Below, in pieces: positions 1-10,353 of a stretch of 64,000 nucleotides of DNA (positions are counted from its first letter, which is position 1; each line of letters starts with the position of its first letter). Source of the stretch: Paraprevotella sp. (GTDB lineage Bacteria; Bacteroidota; Bacteroidia; Bacteroidales; Bacteroidaceae). Position numbers and translations under genes: made by a program. Below the pieces are notes generated by a model that saw only the letters and a list, made by a program, of their open reading frames with translations, did not search any database and was not told the DNA's origin. The stretch spans positions 124,001-188,000 of the forward strand of contig JAGBCQ010000012.1 in NCBI GenBank assembly GCA_017937925.1, given 5' to 3'.

Positions 1-40
1 TCTCATTTTCGGCGAAAGAGGCTAAAAGTTCCATTTTTTC

Positions 41-71
41 TTGCTATTCTCAAAGATATAGCCTAATTTTG
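41..71 (+). promoter_or_regulatory. Predicted promoter of acyl-CoA synthetase gene
   Basis: A Bacteroidetes-type promoter is visible: TTG at 41-43, a 20-bp spacer, then TAATTTTG at 64-71, matching the -7 consensus TAnnTTTG. The start codon lies 24 bp further on. Seen in sequence; activity is inferred. Confidence 0.6.
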
Positions 72-94
72 CACAAATTTTAAAAGAATGTGCA

Positions 95-1762
95 ATGAAT
101 AACATGAGTTTAAACGCTTTGATTGAGAACAGCGTCAAAAAGCATTGGGACTTAGATGCCTTGTCAGACTACAGAGGAGAAACCTATCAATACAAGGATG
201 TCGCTCGAATTATTGAAAAACTCCACATTATTTTCGAACATAGTGACATTAAGAAAGGTGACAAGATTGCTCTTTGCGGTCGCAACAGTGCCAATTGGGG
301 TATCGCATTCTTCGCAACCGTAACATACGGTGCAGTAGCAGTCCCCATCCTACCCGACTTCATGCCGGAACAAGTACATACAATCGTTAATCACAGTGAA
401 TCCAAATTACTTTTTGTTGGCGACTTGGTGTGGAAAAATCTCAAAGCCGAAGAAATGCCTGGCTTGGATGCCATCATCAATATCCCCGATTATTCATTGT
501 TGGTATGCCATAATGAAAAGACAACATACGCTCGAGAAAATCTGAACAAACTTTTCGGTGAGCGTTTCCCCAATAAATTCCTTCCTGAACACATCTCTTA
601 CTACAAGGATTCACCAGAAGAAATGGGACTTCTTAATTATACTTCAGGAACAACAAGCAACTCTAAGGGAGTTATGATACCTTATCGTGCTATGTGGTCC
701 AATTTGGATTTTGCAAGAGAAGCAATTGGTAAGAACATGAAAGCCGGTGACAAAGTCATTTCTATGTTACCGATGGCACACATGTATGGTATGGCTTTTG
801 AATTCTTGTTTGAGTTCACACATGGTTGCCATGTTTATTTCTTGACCAAGAACCCGTCACCGACTCTTCTTTTTGCAGCATTTGCTGAAATCAAACCACG
901 CTTGGTGGTTGCCGTTCCGCTAATCATTGAAAAGATTATCCGCAAGGCTGTTCTTCCAAAGATTCAAGGAACAACCGTCAGAATGTTATTGAAGATGCCG
1001 GTCATCAGCCAGAAAATTAAAGATAAGATTTGTGCACAATTGAAAAATGCCTTCGGTGGCAACTTCTATGAGGTGATTGTTGGTGGCGCTGCTTTCAACC
1101 GCGAAATCGAAGCATTACTCAAAGACATCGGTTTCAACTATACAGTGGGCTATGGCGCTACTGAATGTGCACCGATTCTTTCTTATGCAGACTTTAAAGA
1201 ATTCAAATTGGGTTCTTGCGGTAAGGCTGCTCCACGTATGGAATTGAAAATCGACAGCAGTGACCCCGAGAATGTAGTAGGCGAAATCCTTGCTAAGGGC
1301 GCTAACGTCATGCTGGGCTATTACAAGAACGAGGAAGCTACAGCACAAACACTGGTAGATGGTTGGTATCATACCGGTGACCTAGGAATCATCGACAAGG
1401 ATGGTTTTGTTTACATCAAAGGAAGAAGCAAGAACATGTTGCTTGGAGCCAATGGTCAGAACATCTATCCGGAAGAGATTGAAGATGTACTCAACAACTT
1501 GACATTGGTCAACGAAAGTGTTGTCATCCAAAAAGGCGACAAACTATACGGATTAGTTTATCCGGACTTTGACGAAGCGAAGAATATGGGACTGAACACC
1601 GACGAGGATATTCAAAAACTCATGGAACAAAACAGGAGTGAGCTTAACACTTTGGTTCCGCCGTATGCAAAACTTGCCGGTATTAAGATTGTTCATGAAG
1701 AATTTGAAAAGACACCGAAGAGAAGTATCAAGCGCTTCCTTTATCTAAATACTGAGGTGTAA
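95..1762 (+). CDS. Long-chain-fatty-acid--CoA ligase (AMP-forming)
   Basis: A 555-residue ANL-superfamily adenylate-forming enzyme that should activate a fatty acid to acyl-AMP and then acyl-CoA in the cytoplasm. The A3 phosphate-binding loop YTSGTTSNSKG lies near residues 182-192, the A5 motif YGATECAP follows, and the A7 hinge region HTGDLG is near 426-431. The C-terminal catalytic lysine region (TPKRSIKRF) is present, so the enzyme looks complete. It is monocistronic, with a promoter just upstream and a strong hairpin terminator after it. An in-frame ATG at 104 is an alternative start. The acyl chain length cannot be read from sequence; a role in membrane lipid recycling is an inference. 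Confidence 0.88.
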   Translation: MNNMSLNALIENSVKKHWDLDALSDYRGETYQYKDVARIIEKLHIIFEHSDIKKGDKIALCGRNSANWGIAFFATVTYGAVAVPILPDFMPEQVHTIVNHSESKLLFVGDLVWKNLKAEEMPGLDAIINIPDYSLLVCHNEKTTYARENLNKLFGERFPNKFLPEHISYYKDSPEEMGLLNYTSGTTSNSKGVMIPYRAMWSNLDFAREAIGKNMKAGDKVISMLPMAHMYGMAFEFLFEFTHGCHVYFLTKNPSPTLLFAAFAEIKPRLVVAVPLIIEKIIRKAVLPKIQGTTVRMLLKMPVISQKIKDKICAQLKNAFGGNFYEVIVGGAAFNREIEALLKDIGFNYTVGYGATECAPILSYADFKEFKLGSCGKAAPRMELKIDSSDPENVVGEILAKGANVMLGYYKNEEATAQTLVDGWYHTGDLGIIDKDGFVYIKGRSKNMLLGANGQNIYPEEIEDVLNNLTLVNESVVIQKGDKLYGLVYPDFDEAKNMGLNTDEDIQKLMEQNRSELNTLVPPYAKLAGIKIVHEEFEKTPKRSIKRFLYLNTEV

Positions 1763-1806
1763 TAAGAAATGAATTAACAAGACCTTAAGCAAGGTTTTAT
1801 TCATAC

Positions 1807-1859
1807 AAACAAGAAGGCTGTTTTTTGAGTAGTTGCTCTTAAAACAGCCTTCTTGTTTT
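1807..1859. terminator. Bidirectional rho-independent terminator
   Basis: A near-perfect 17-18 bp inverted repeat (1807-1824 with 841-858 of the same kilobase) has a T tract on both strands. It sits between the acyl-CoA ligase gene and the convergent CotH-like gene, so it can serve both. Confidence 0.85.
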
Positions 1860-1889
1860 ACTTTAGGTTTCGTGAAAAGTATTCACATT

Positions 1890-3116
1890 CTACTTGATTG
1901 CTTGAATCAAGCTATCCAATTTAACAATGCGCTCTTCATATACACGACGCAACGTGTTCACGCCGGAATCGTATGTCGTACAAGTATCGAATCTTGCAGG
2001 TTCTTGATGATTCCATTTCATCTGGTCTTCCACAGCCGCCGGACGAATCAAGTTATCCAAACTATCTATATAGGTAATGAGTCGTTCAAAACTCGGTCGC
2101 AACTCTATCCATCTTTCTTTTAACATCTTTACAAACTCCGGACTTTTCATATAATCTCCATACCACAATGCTGATGAATTATATAAGGAATCTGAAGTAA
2201 GGCGACGTATTCCTTCAAGATGAAAGAATCGCATAGGACGTGTATCTTTCATTGAATCAACACCGACCGTATTAAATGCCAAATCAAAGTCCCAAACCGG
2301 ACCGGCTACAAAACAATCATTACTGTTTGAATGTACAAAACAACTGCGCGGTCCGTTCGGCTCGGCATTCTGACAAAGTTCTTGAACAATATAATAATCC
2401 ACAAAAGACTTCATGTCAATAATTTCCGAAGGCAGTGCGTCTAACCGATTTATCAATGCTTCCATCTTACCTTTCAAGGGTTTAGGCAAAGTGCTTGGAT
2501 TACGAACGGAGACGGGTAGCTCATTTCGATTTGTTTTAAATACTGTTTTATCTTCCTTGTACGCATAGGTATCAAACTCCAATAAGATGGATTCCTTAGA
2601 CACCATATCCTTTGCGCGCTCACAAAGATAATATACGCCCTGCGACTCGTCATTAACTACCAATTCTACAAAACAGCCTTGCGGTGTTGTAGATGCCAAC
2701 GATGTTTGACGCGCCACTTCAAAAGCCAACGCATTGCGCATCAGAGAGTGATCGAAGAAGTTGGCCAAAAGCACATAACGCTTACGCGGTGGCAAGCCAA
2801 GCAATGACATGGGCTCATCTAATTTTATATTATAAGGACGTTTCGGTTTTGCGAACGTTGAATTACCTCTTCCTTTCACATTGACATCCATTGTAGCGGA
2901 ACGCCTGATTCCATCTGCATCGACCACTTCTGCTTTACATTTTTCTATCCAATAATCCTTCGACAAAGGAGCTGCATCATACGGGAACTCTATCCTGACT
3001 TGGGGCAATGCGTAGTTGACTTCGTATCTCAAAGACTTGTAAAAATCTACAACTATGAAACCGAATACAATTATAAACATCAAAATAACTACCGTAGCAA
3101 AAGCTTTCTTTTTCAT
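1890..3116 (-). CDS. CotH-family protein kinase-like protein
   Basis: A 408-residue protein with an N-terminal membrane anchor or signal segment (about residues 5-23) and a CotH domain. The family's glycine-rich KGRGNST motif is at residues 81-87 and the metal-binding GPVWDFDLAF motif is near 272-281. CotH proteins are atypical secreted kinases first described in spore coats. Here the protein should be exported to the periplasm or held at the membrane; its substrate is unknown. The gene starts 10 bp after the TonB-receptor stop codon, so the two are almost certainly co-transcribed. This suggests a function linked to the outer-membrane receptor, but that is an inference. Confidence 0.8.
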   Translation of the reverse strand: MKKKAFATVVILMFIIVFGFIVVDFYKSLRYEVNYALPQVRIEFPYDAAPLSKDYWIEKCKAEVVDADGIRRSATMDVNVKGRGNSTFAKPKRPYNIKLDEPMSLLGLPPRKRYVLLANFFDHSLMRNALAFEVARQTSLASTTPQGCFVELVVNDESQGVYYLCERAKDMVSKESILLEFDTYAYKEDKTVFKTNRNELPVSVRNPSTLPKPLKGKMEALINRLDALPSEIIDMKSFVDYYIVQELCQNAEPNGPRSCFVHSNSNDCFVAGPVWDFDLAFNTVGVDSMKDTRPMRFFHLEGIRRLTSDSLYNSSALWYGDYMKSPEFVKMLKERWIELRPSFERLITYIDSLDNLIRPAAVEDQMKWNHQEPARFDTCTTYDSGVNTLRRVYEERIVKLDSLIQAIK

Positions 3117-3126
3117 GATTACATTT

Positions 3127-5013
3127 CTATAATTTCAGACTTAATCCAACCATTACAGTTGCCTTAGGCATCGGATAACCGGCATTGATTTCATACCGTT
3201 GTGCCAAAAGGTTCTCTCCCTTTACCCATACGTCCAACCATTTCGTCGCATTGAAGTTACAACGAAGATTCCATAATACAAAATTTTCTTTTTTATTTGG
3301 TGATGTAGATGTATATAACCCTTCTACGTATTGCACACCCGTTGCAACATTCCACCGGGATTTAGAGTATGAAGCTCCTACATACAATTTATGTTCCGGC
3401 GCCGCAACGACGGGATTCTTCATATTCAACCAACTGTAATTGGCGTTAATCTGCCATTCTTTGCGAATATGATAATTGACATCAGCCTCAACTCCCACAT
3501 TCTCTATCGTTCCGGAGTTTTGGTTCAAACGTCCAGCCCCGTTCGGATTAGGCAATGTCAATATCATGTTGTCGCCATTGATATAATATACGTTGATTCC
3601 ATATTTTAGACGCCGATTTAAAAAACACTGTGACAGTGTCAATTCATAACTCCACAAGCGTTCCGATTTCAAGTTTGGGTTTTGAACCGGAAACATATAC
3701 ATTTCCTTTATAGAAGGATTCCTGAAACCTTTAACAGCAGAGGCCTTTAACTCTAAACTATGAGGTAAATGCATGGCGACTCCTACTTGAGGGATATACT
3801 CTGTCCCTACTCTTGAATGATGGTCGATGCGGAAACCGGCATTCAACGTCAATCTGGTCCCTATATGCTGACGAATGTCTAAATATGCAGCGACTTCATT
3901 CTCCGTTTTATCAGCTATATCTTTCTTTTGTCCTTTTTGAGAACCGACTACATATTGATTCCATGCATCGCCACCAAAACGAAACCAGTCGAAACCTACG
4001 GTCAAAAGATTTCCTTTGAACAAACGCAAATTTTGATTCCATGAGGCTCCCATCATATCATCTATGGAATAAAACAGATAATCCAACGGCTTCTCACCAC
4101 TCATAGGTTTATAACCATCATTTATCTTATGCCTTCCCCAATTATAAAACAAACTCAGACTACCTGTTGTCTTCTCATACTTATTCTCAACTGCTACAGA
4201 AGAGAGGATACGATTTACAGTTTGTCGCGCATCATTCAAAGGTTCTGTCACCATTCCCGGTTGTTGCGCATTAAAATATGTAATGCTCGCATCAGCCGTC
4301 ATGCTCCAATGTTGAGAGATTTTATACCCCAACTTAACAAACCCATTGACTTGTTCAAATTTCATTTCAGGTCTATGTCCATCAGTGCGATTGTACGACA
4401 CTCCGGCAATACTTGTAAACTTACCTTTTCGCCAGCGATTTACCAATTCCGTTTCTAAAGTATTGTATGAGCCATAACCTACGTTTGCTGAAGTTCTCAC
4501 ACCATCTTCACGCATCTTCCTTGTCACGATATTGATAACGCCACCCATGGCATTGCCTCCATAAAGCATTGATGCCGGACCTCTCAACACCTCAATACGC
4601 TCAACCATTAACGATTGATAAGCATCAGGCGTTGGGTGACCGAAAAGTCCCATGAACTGAGGATGCCCATCTACAAGAACCATCATCTGCCCACCACTGC
4701 TACTCAATCCCCGCAATGAAATATTTCCTGCAGAACCGCCCGACACACCATATCCCATCATCCCTCTTGATGTCACGAACAAGCCGGGTACATGCTCTGA
4801 TAGCAAAGGTAATACTGAAGCAGAATGTTCTAGTTCTATATCTTTTCTATCTATAACAGATACGTTCATCGACAAATGACGGACATCGGTTTCCTGACGA
4901 ATACCGGTCACAACCACTTCGTTCAGACTATCCTTATTTTCCTCTTGCGCACAGATTGGCGAAAGGGACAACAAGAAAAATACTAGACTTATAAGGCTTT
5001 TACCTCCCTTCAT
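3127..5013 (-). CDS. TonB-dependent outer-membrane receptor
   Basis: A 628-residue receptor with a signal peptide ending near residue 22 (SPICAQ), a plug domain (MVLVDGHP, VERIEVLRGPASMLYGGNAMGGVINIVTRK region) and a 22-strand-type beta-barrel that ends in a hydrophobic C-terminal strand. Size and plug motifs resemble BtuB/FepA/HmuR-type importers of cobalamin, siderophores or haem, and it lacks the long N-terminal extension of SusC proteins. The ligand cannot be assigned. It is first in a two-gene unit with the CotH-like gene, downstream of a DUF362 gene from which it is separated by a terminator-like hairpin. Confidence 0.88.
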   Translation of the reverse strand: MKGGKSLISLVFFLLSLSPICAQEENKDSLNEVVVTGIRQETDVRHLSMNVSVIDRKDIELEHSASVLPLLSEHVPGLFVTSRGMMGYGVSGGSAGNISLRGLSSSGGQMMVLVDGHPQFMGLFGHPTPDAYQSLMVERIEVLRGPASMLYGGNAMGGVINIVTRKMREDGVRTSANVGYGSYNTLETELVNRWRKGKFTSIAGVSYNRTDGHRPEMKFEQVNGFVKLGYKISQHWSMTADASITYFNAQQPGMVTEPLNDARQTVNRILSSVAVENKYEKTTGSLSLFYNWGRHKINDGYKPMSGEKPLDYLFYSIDDMMGASWNQNLRLFKGNLLTVGFDWFRFGGDAWNQYVVGSQKGQKKDIADKTENEVAAYLDIRQHIGTRLTLNAGFRIDHHSRVGTEYIPQVGVAMHLPHSLELKASAVKGFRNPSIKEMYMFPVQNPNLKSERLWSYELTLSQCFLNRRLKYGINVYYINGDNMILTLPNPNGAGRLNQNSGTIENVGVEADVNYHIRKEWQINANYSWLNMKNPVVAAPEHKLYVGASYSKSRWNVATGVQYVEGLYTSTSPNKKENFVLWNLRCNFNATKWLDVWVKGENLLAQRYEINAGYPMPKATVMVGLSLKL

Positions 5014-5035
5014 TTTTTAGCATTATTACCTTTTA

Positions 5036-5075
5036 CAGAAAAGGGGTTGAACTACTCGTTTCATAGCTCAACCCC
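5036..5075 (-). terminator. Terminator after DUF362 gene
   Basis: GGGGTTGA (5043-5050) pairs with TCAACCCC (5068-5075). On the minus strand the stem is followed by a T-rich stretch. It lies between the DUF362 gene and the TonB receptor and may end or attenuate transcription. Confidence 0.65.
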
Positions 5076-5096
5076 ACTCCTTATATATTATGGGGA

Positions 5097-6047
5097 TTAT
5101 TTATCTATATCAATCAACTTATAAGTCTGACTACCCAGCCCTATCTTCTCTGCATATTCAACAATCCATGTTCCATGAAGACTATTGATTCTCTTAATAA
5201 GCGGTTCGCTCGTATCGCCTTCCTTGCTTTCATGTCCGAAAACAATATCTAGACACGCCTTATCCAACGCTACAGGGTCGAGCGATGCCAGGATACCGAC
5301 ATCTTTCATTTGTGGCGCTGCCGGATTTCCATTACAGTCGCAATCGATAGACAAGTTGTTCATTACGTTTATGTAGAGAATCTTCTTTCCATTATCAAAG
5401 TAATTGTGCACTGCCTGAGCCGCAGCCGCCATACACTCAATGAATCCATCTTGGTCATTCGTATAACGCCAAATCTTCTTCACATCTTCTATTCTTCCTG
5501 CCGAATGAATGTAAGTCTTGCCACTACGAGAAGCCACACCAATACTTGCATTTTTCAAAACACCGCCGAAACCTCCCATTTGATGTCCTTTGAAGTGTGC
5601 AAGGTTAATCATAAAATCATAATTAGCCATATTCGCACCGACGATATTATACTTCATTCTGGTTGTGTCTTGTACCGGTATCTTCAAATCGCCTGTCTCA
5701 TCCATGATGTCAACATCTGCAATGTCGTAGAAACCATGATCACGTGCCGCTTTCTTATGACTTTCTGTGTTGAATCGCGGACCATTGTAGGCCGTATTAC
5801 ACTCAACGATTGTACCATCAACTTTCTGAACCAAATCCTTTATCAATGACGGTTGTAAAAAATGCTTTCCACCCGGCTCTCCCGTACTGATTTTCACAGC
5901 AACTCGTCCCTTGGCTTTTCTGCCAAGGGCCTTATACACTTTGACTAAACCTTCAGGAGAAATATCCTTCGTAAAGTAAACTTTCGACTGAGCAACAACC
6001 GACATTGCGCCCAACACAAAGAATAAACAAAATAAAATCTTCTTCAT
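5097..6047 (-). CDS. Secreted DUF362 domain protein
   Basis: A 316-residue protein with a typical signal peptide (residues 1-19, cleavage after VVAQ). The rest matches the DUF362 family, with the conserved segments VAVKISTGEPGG and INLAHFKGHQMGGFGGVLKNASIG. DUF362 domains often accompany ferredoxin domains, but no CxxCxxC iron-sulfur motif is present here; a CDC pair near residue 230 is the only Cys cluster. The function is unknown. The exported form next to a TonB receptor fits a surface or periplasmic metal-related role, which is speculation. Confidence 0.75.
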   Translation of the reverse strand: MKKILFCLFFVLGAMSVVAQSKVYFTKDISPEGLVKVYKALGRKAKGRVAVKISTGEPGGKHFLQPSLIKDLVQKVDGTIVECNTAYNGPRFNTESHKKAARDHGFYDIADVDIMDETGDLKIPVQDTTRMKYNIVGANMANYDFMINLAHFKGHQMGGFGGVLKNASIGVASRSGKTYIHSAGRIEDVKKIWRYTNDQDGFIECMAAAAQAVHNYFDNGKKILYINVMNNLSIDCDCNGNPAAPQMKDVGILASLDPVALDKACLDIVFGHESKEGDTSEPLIKRINSLHGTWIVEYAEKIGLGSQTYKLIDIDK

Positions 6048-6137
6048 AACTTATTGATAACTTAATATTAGTACTTAGTTTTATTCTATAAACACTGATA
6101 ACCTTATGACTTCATGGCGTTCAAAAGGTTTAATCAT

Positions 6138-6764
6138 TTAATGATTCTCCGTTGACGTATATTTTTTATCTTTACCAATCTCGCCTGCCATGTGTGCAGC
6201 CCGAACACGACTTAACGTCTCCGGGGACATCTGTAGGTATGATGCGATGTGCAACATAGGCGCTCGCAACAGGATTTCCGGTTTAGTTTCCAACAAACGC
6301 AAATAGCGTTCCGTAGCATTCTCAAAGCGTTGGCTGTCGGCATATACCTGAGAACTTATCAGCGCATGTTCCATAATCTTACGGAACAACAATTCTATCT
6401 CCTTGTTCTCATCAGCCAGTTGATGCAACTCATCGTAAGGAATACCATAAAGACGACTGTTCTCCAACGCCTCGACAATCAATTTGGAAGGCTCTTGTCT
6501 GAGGAAACTCTCAATGCACACAACGATACGCCCTTCATAGGAGAAATGCTCAGTCACATCCCTTCCACCTTTATAATAATATTGTCTCACCATGCCCCTT
6601 TCAACAAAATACATATGACGACACACGTCTCCTTCAGGCAGGACCACCGCCCCTTTTGCAAATTTAAAAGGTACAAGTATCTCGGACAAAGCCTCTACAC
6701 CTTGAGGAGACAAACGGCAATATATTCGGGCTATCTCGCGAGCCACATCACGTCTCAAATCCAT
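6138..6764 (-). CDS. Crp/Fnr-family transcriptional regulator
   Basis: A 208-residue cyclic-nucleotide-binding-like regulator. The N-terminal beta-roll (about 20-125) carries FAKGAVVLPEGDVCRHMYFVERGMVRQYY. The C-terminal winged helix includes APMLHIASYLQMSPETLSRVRA as recognition helix. It lacks the arginine/serine cAMP-binding signature and the Fnr cysteines, as is usual for Bacteroidetes members, so the effector is unknown. The start lies 24 bp after the lepA stop codon, so it may be transcribed with lepA. Confidence 0.85.
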   Translation of the reverse strand: MDLRRDVAREIARIYCRLSPQGVEALSEILVPFKFAKGAVVLPEGDVCRHMYFVERGMVRQYYYKGGRDVTEHFSYEGRIVVCIESFLRQEPSKLIVEALENSRLYGIPYDELHQLADENKEIELLFRKIMEHALISSQVYADSQRFENATERYLRLLETKPEILLRAPMLHIASYLQMSPETLSRVRAAHMAGEIGKDKKYTSTENH

Positions 6765-6788
6765 GGCTTTAGAATTTATTATTTAAGG

Positions 6789-8570
6789 TTAATCCAACTT
6801 CAGCACGGCAAGAAAAGCTTTCTGTGGCACTTCTACGTTACCGATTTGTTTCATTCTTTTCTTTCCTTTCTTCTGCTTTTCCAACAATTTTCTCTTACGG
6901 CTCACGTCTCCACCATAACACTTTGCAGTCACATCCTTACGCAATTGTTTCACTGTCTCTCGTGCTATAATCTTCGCACCTATGGCTGCTTGTATGGCGA
7001 TATCAAACTGTTGTCTCGGTAATAGTTCTTTTAATTTCTCGCACATTCGGCGTCCGAAATTCTCAGCATTGTCAAAGTGTGTTAGTGTAGATAAGGCATC
7101 CACCGACTCTCCGTTAAGCAGAATATCCAATTTTATCAGTTTCGACGGACGAAACCCATCCTGATGATAGTCAAAAGAGGCATACCCTTTGGAGATACTC
7201 TTCAGTTTGTCATAGAAATCTATCACGATTTCTCCCAAAGGCATATAATACTGTAATTCCACTCGATTACCACTGATATACTCCTGTTTAATGAGTTCTC
7301 CACGCTTGCCTAAGCACAACGTCATGATATTGCCAATGAAATTCGTTGTGGTAATGATGGAAGCTTTGATATATGGCTCTTCAATATGGTCTATCATTGT
7401 TATATCTGGCATTCCTGCCGGATTATGCACTTCCTTCACTTCTCCTTGTTTGTCATAAACCAAGTAAGACACGTTAGGAACTGTTGTAATGACATCCATG
7501 TTAAACTCACGGTCCAAGCGTTCTTGCACAATCTCCATGTGCAACAATCCCAAGAAGCCACATCGGAATCCGAAACCGAGCGCAACAGAAGATTCCGGTT
7601 GGAACGTTAACGAGGCATCATTGAGTTGTAATTTCTCTAACGAAGCGCGCAAGTTCTCAAAATCTTCTGTCTCTATCGGATAAAGACCTGCAAACACCAT
7701 CGGCTTCACTTCCTCAAAACCGGCAATGGCTTTACTACAAGGACGAGCTACATGGGTGATTGTATCGCCCACCTTGACTTCCGTGGCGGTTTTTATTCCG
7801 GAAACAATATATCCTACGTCACCGCAATGTAATTCTTTACGGGGCGACATCTCCATCTTCAGCACGCCGATTTCGTCAGCCGAGTATTCTTTCTCGGTAT
7901 TGATAAACACCACTTTATCGCCGGACTTGATACTTCCGTTCACAATCTTGAAGTAAGCGATAATGCCTCTGAAGGAATTGAACACAGAGTCAAAAATCAA
8001 TGCTTGCAATGGGGCTTCCTCATCGCCTTCCGGATGTGGGATGCGCTCTACAACAGCTTTCAAAATGTCGTCAACTCCCTGACCTGTACGTCCGGAAGCT
8101 CTGATAATCTCCTCGCGCTTACAGCCCAACAAATCAATGATCTCATCCTCTACTTCCTCCGGCATGGCATTTACCATATCACACTTGTTGATGATAGGAA
8201 TAATTTCCAAATCATGATCGATAGCCATGTAAAGGTTGGAGATGGTCTGCGCTTGGACGCCTTGCGTAGCATCAACCACCAACAATGCTCCTTCACAGGC
8301 AGCAATAGAACGTGACACTTCGTAAGAAAAATCAACGTGTCCCGGAGTATCAATAAGATTCAACGTATATTTCTCCCCCTCGTACATATATTCCATTTGG
8401 ATAGCATGGCTTTTAATGGTTATGCCTCGCTCCTTCTCCAAATCCATATCGTCGAGCATCTGCCCCTCTGTAACCTTTATCGTGTTGGTATATTCAAGCA
8501 ATCGATCCGCCAAAGTTGATTTTCCGTGGTCGATATGCGCTATGATACAAAAATTTCTAATATGCTTCAT
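6789..8570 (-). CDS. lepA: Elongation factor 4 (LepA)
   Basis: A 593-residue translational GTPase, full length for the family. The G1 motif AHIDHGKST is near residues 11-19, the G3 DTPGH near 77-81 and G4 NKCD near 131. The C-terminal LepA-specific domain is intact ([22 protein letters not shown]). EF4 back-translocates or remodels stalled ribosomes. It has its own promoter upstream and Crp-family gene downstream. Confidence 0.97.
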   Translation of the reverse strand: MKHIRNFCIIAHIDHGKSTLADRLLEYTNTIKVTEGQMLDDMDLEKERGITIKSHAIQMEYMYEGEKYTLNLIDTPGHVDFSYEVSRSIAACEGALLVVDATQGVQAQTISNLYMAIDHDLEIIPIINKCDMVNAMPEEVEDEIIDLLGCKREEIIRASGRTGQGVDDILKAVVERIPHPEGDEEAPLQALIFDSVFNSFRGIIAYFKIVNGSIKSGDKVVFINTEKEYSADEIGVLKMEMSPRKELHCGDVGYIVSGIKTATEVKVGDTITHVARPCSKAIAGFEEVKPMVFAGLYPIETEDFENLRASLEKLQLNDASLTFQPESSVALGFGFRCGFLGLLHMEIVQERLDREFNMDVITTVPNVSYLVYDKQGEVKEVHNPAGMPDITMIDHIEEPYIKASIITTTNFIGNIMTLCLGKRGELIKQEYISGNRVELQYYMPLGEIVIDFYDKLKSISKGYASFDYHQDGFRPSKLIKLDILLNGESVDALSTLTHFDNAENFGRRMCEKLKELLPRQQFDIAIQAAIGAKIIARETVKQLRKDVTAKCYGGDVSRKRKLLEKQKKGKKRMKQIGNVEVPQKAFLAVLKLD

Positions 8571-8605
8571 TAGTTATCTATAAAGTCTGTCTTAATGTAT
8601 GTTTG

Positions 8606-8636
8606 CAAAGATAGTGCAAAGCCGAAGAAGTACAAA
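8606..8636 (-). promoter_or_regulatory. Predicted lepA promoter
   Basis: Read on the minus strand, TTTG (8633-8636), a 19-bp spacer and TATCTTTG (8606-8613) match the Bacteroidetes promoter consensus. The element points to lepA 36 bp away. Confidence 0.65.
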
Positions 8637-8833
8637 ATTCCTAAAGGTGTTTTTATGCAGAAAAATCAAGCTTTCCAATGCCTTTTTTCTACAAAACAAG
8701 AGGTTTTTCTTTACGGAAGAACAAATTAACGGCAACAAAATAACATTTAGTCAAGCAAACTACCTTAAAAAGCAGATAAAATGATTGTTTTTAAAAGAAA
8801 AACTAAGCAAAAAGATTTTTTTTCGTAATAATA

Positions 8834-8864
8834 TTGGCAGTTTGTCATTAAATTCATACCTTTG
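8834..8864 (+). promoter_or_regulatory. Predicted gdhA promoter with long leader
   Basis: TTG at 8834-8836, a 20-bp spacer and TACCTTTG at 8857-8864 form a good promoter. It implies a 5' leader of about 130 nt before the gdhA start at 9000. The leader has no recognised riboswitch. With the lepA promoter it accounts for the 428-bp divergent intergenic region. Confidence 0.6.
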
Positions 8865-8999
8865 GCGACTGAAAACGAACACCTCGCTTCGGACACATAA
8901 ACAAATCGGTAACGTAGAAGTGTCGAGGATTCGTCACAAACACACAAAATAAAACGAGAATTAAAACATTTTTAGAACACTTATTAAAAAGATTGAAAC

Positions 9000-10334
9000 A
9001 TGGACGCAAAAAAAGTATTGGAAGATTTGAAACGTCGTTTCCCTAATGAACCGGAATACCACCAAGCTGTGGAAGAAGTTCTTGGAACAATAGAAGAAGA
9101 ATACAACAAACATCCCGAGTTTGACAAGGTCAACTTAATCGAACGCCTTTGCATTCCCGATCGCGTTTACCAATTCCGTGTAACATGGGTGGACGATAAG
9201 GGTCAAGTACAAACCAACATGGGTTATCGTGTACAGCACAACAACGTGATAGGTCCTTATAAGGGCGGTATCCGTTTCCACAGTTCAGTAAACTTAGGAA
9301 TTTTGAAATTCTTGGCTTTTGAACAAACATTCAAGAACTCACTCACCACATTGCCTATGGGTGGTGGCAAGGGAGGTTCCGACTTCTCTCCTCGCGGTAA
9401 GAGCAATGCGGAAGTGATGCGATTCTGCCAAGCCTTCATGCTTGAGTTGACAAAGCACATCGGTCCGGACACTGACGTACCGGCAGGCGATATTGGTGTT
9501 GGCGGTCGCGAAGTAGGCTATATGTTCGGTATGTATAAGAAACTTACTCATGAGTTTACAGGAACATTTACCGGCAAGGGCCGTGAGTTCGGTGGTTCGT
9601 TGATTCGTCCTGAGGCTACAGGATATGGTAATGTTTACTTCCTTATGGAAATGTTGAAAACCAAAGGCATGGACCTCAAGGGTAAGAGCGTGCTGATTTC
9701 CGGTTCAGGAAACGTGGCGCAATACACAGCAGAGAAGGTTCTGCAATTGGGCGGTAAAGTACTTACCATGTCCGATTCTGATGGTTACATCTACGACCCG
9801 GACGGTATCGACCGTGAGAAATTGGACTACATTATGGAGTTGAAGAACTTGTATCGCGGACGTATTCGTGAGTATGCCGAGAAGTACGGTTGCAAGTACG
9901 TAGCAGGTGCAAAACCATGGAACGAGAAAGCTGACATCGCTCTGCCTTCAGCTACACAAAACGAGTTGAACGAGGATGCAGCGAAAGCTCTTGTAGCAAA
10001 TGGCGTTATCGCAGTGAGCGAAGGTGCTAACATGCCTTCTACTCCGGGTGCCATTCGTGTGTTCCAAGAAGCTAAGATTCTGTACGCTCCGGGTAAGGCT
10101 GCCAATGCAGGTGGTGTGTCAGTATCAGGTTTGGAGATGAGTCAGAACTCAGAACGTTTGTCATGGACTTCCGAGGAAGTGGACAACCGCTTGCATATGA
10201 TTATGGAAGACATCCATAACAACTGTGTGAAGTACGGAACAGAGGAAGACGGTTACGTCAACTATGTGAAGGGTGCGAACATTGCCGGTTTCATGAAAGT
10301 GGCGAAAGCGATGATGGCGCAAGGCATTGTATAA
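9000..10334 (+). CDS. gdhA: Hexameric glutamate dehydrogenase (paralogue 1)
   Basis: A 444-residue enzyme, the usual size of the small hexameric GDH-I class. It interconverts 2-oxoglutarate plus ammonia and glutamate. The substrate-binding segment with the catalytic lysine (LPMGGGKGGSDFSP) and the dinucleotide fold SGSGNVAQYTAEKV are clear. Cofactor preference (NADPH or NADH) is not certain by eye. It is single-gene, with a promoter 136 bp upstream and a strong terminator behind. A second paralogue lies at 13495-14832 on the other strand. Confidence 0.95.
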   Translation: MDAKKVLEDLKRRFPNEPEYHQAVEEVLGTIEEEYNKHPEFDKVNLIERLCIPDRVYQFRVTWVDDKGQVQTNMGYRVQHNNVIGPYKGGIRFHSSVNLGILKFLAFEQTFKNSLTTLPMGGGKGGSDFSPRGKSNAEVMRFCQAFMLELTKHIGPDTDVPAGDIGVGGREVGYMFGMYKKLTHEFTGTFTGKGREFGGSLIRPEATGYGNVYFLMEMLKTKGMDLKGKSVLISGSGNVAQYTAEKVLQLGGKVLTMSDSDGYIYDPDGIDREKLDYIMELKNLYRGRIREYAEKYGCKYVAGAKPWNEKADIALPSATQNELNEDAAKALVANGVIAVSEGANMPSTPGAIRVFQEAKILYAPGKAANAGGVSVSGLEMSQNSERLSWTSEEVDNRLHMIMEDIHNNCVKYGTEEDGYVNYVKGANIAGFMKVAKAMMAQGIV

Positions 10335-10353
10335 ATACGAATAGAAAAATAAG

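Noticed and set aside
5310-5849. Long antisense reading frame of 179 codons opposite the DUF362 gene
   Set aside because: It is a shadow of the real gene: no promoter, no domain, residues typical of reversed coding sequence.
8571-8999. Riboswitch or small RNA in the lepA-gdhA gap
   Set aside because: Apart from two promoters no conserved structure was recognised in the 130-nt gdhA leader.
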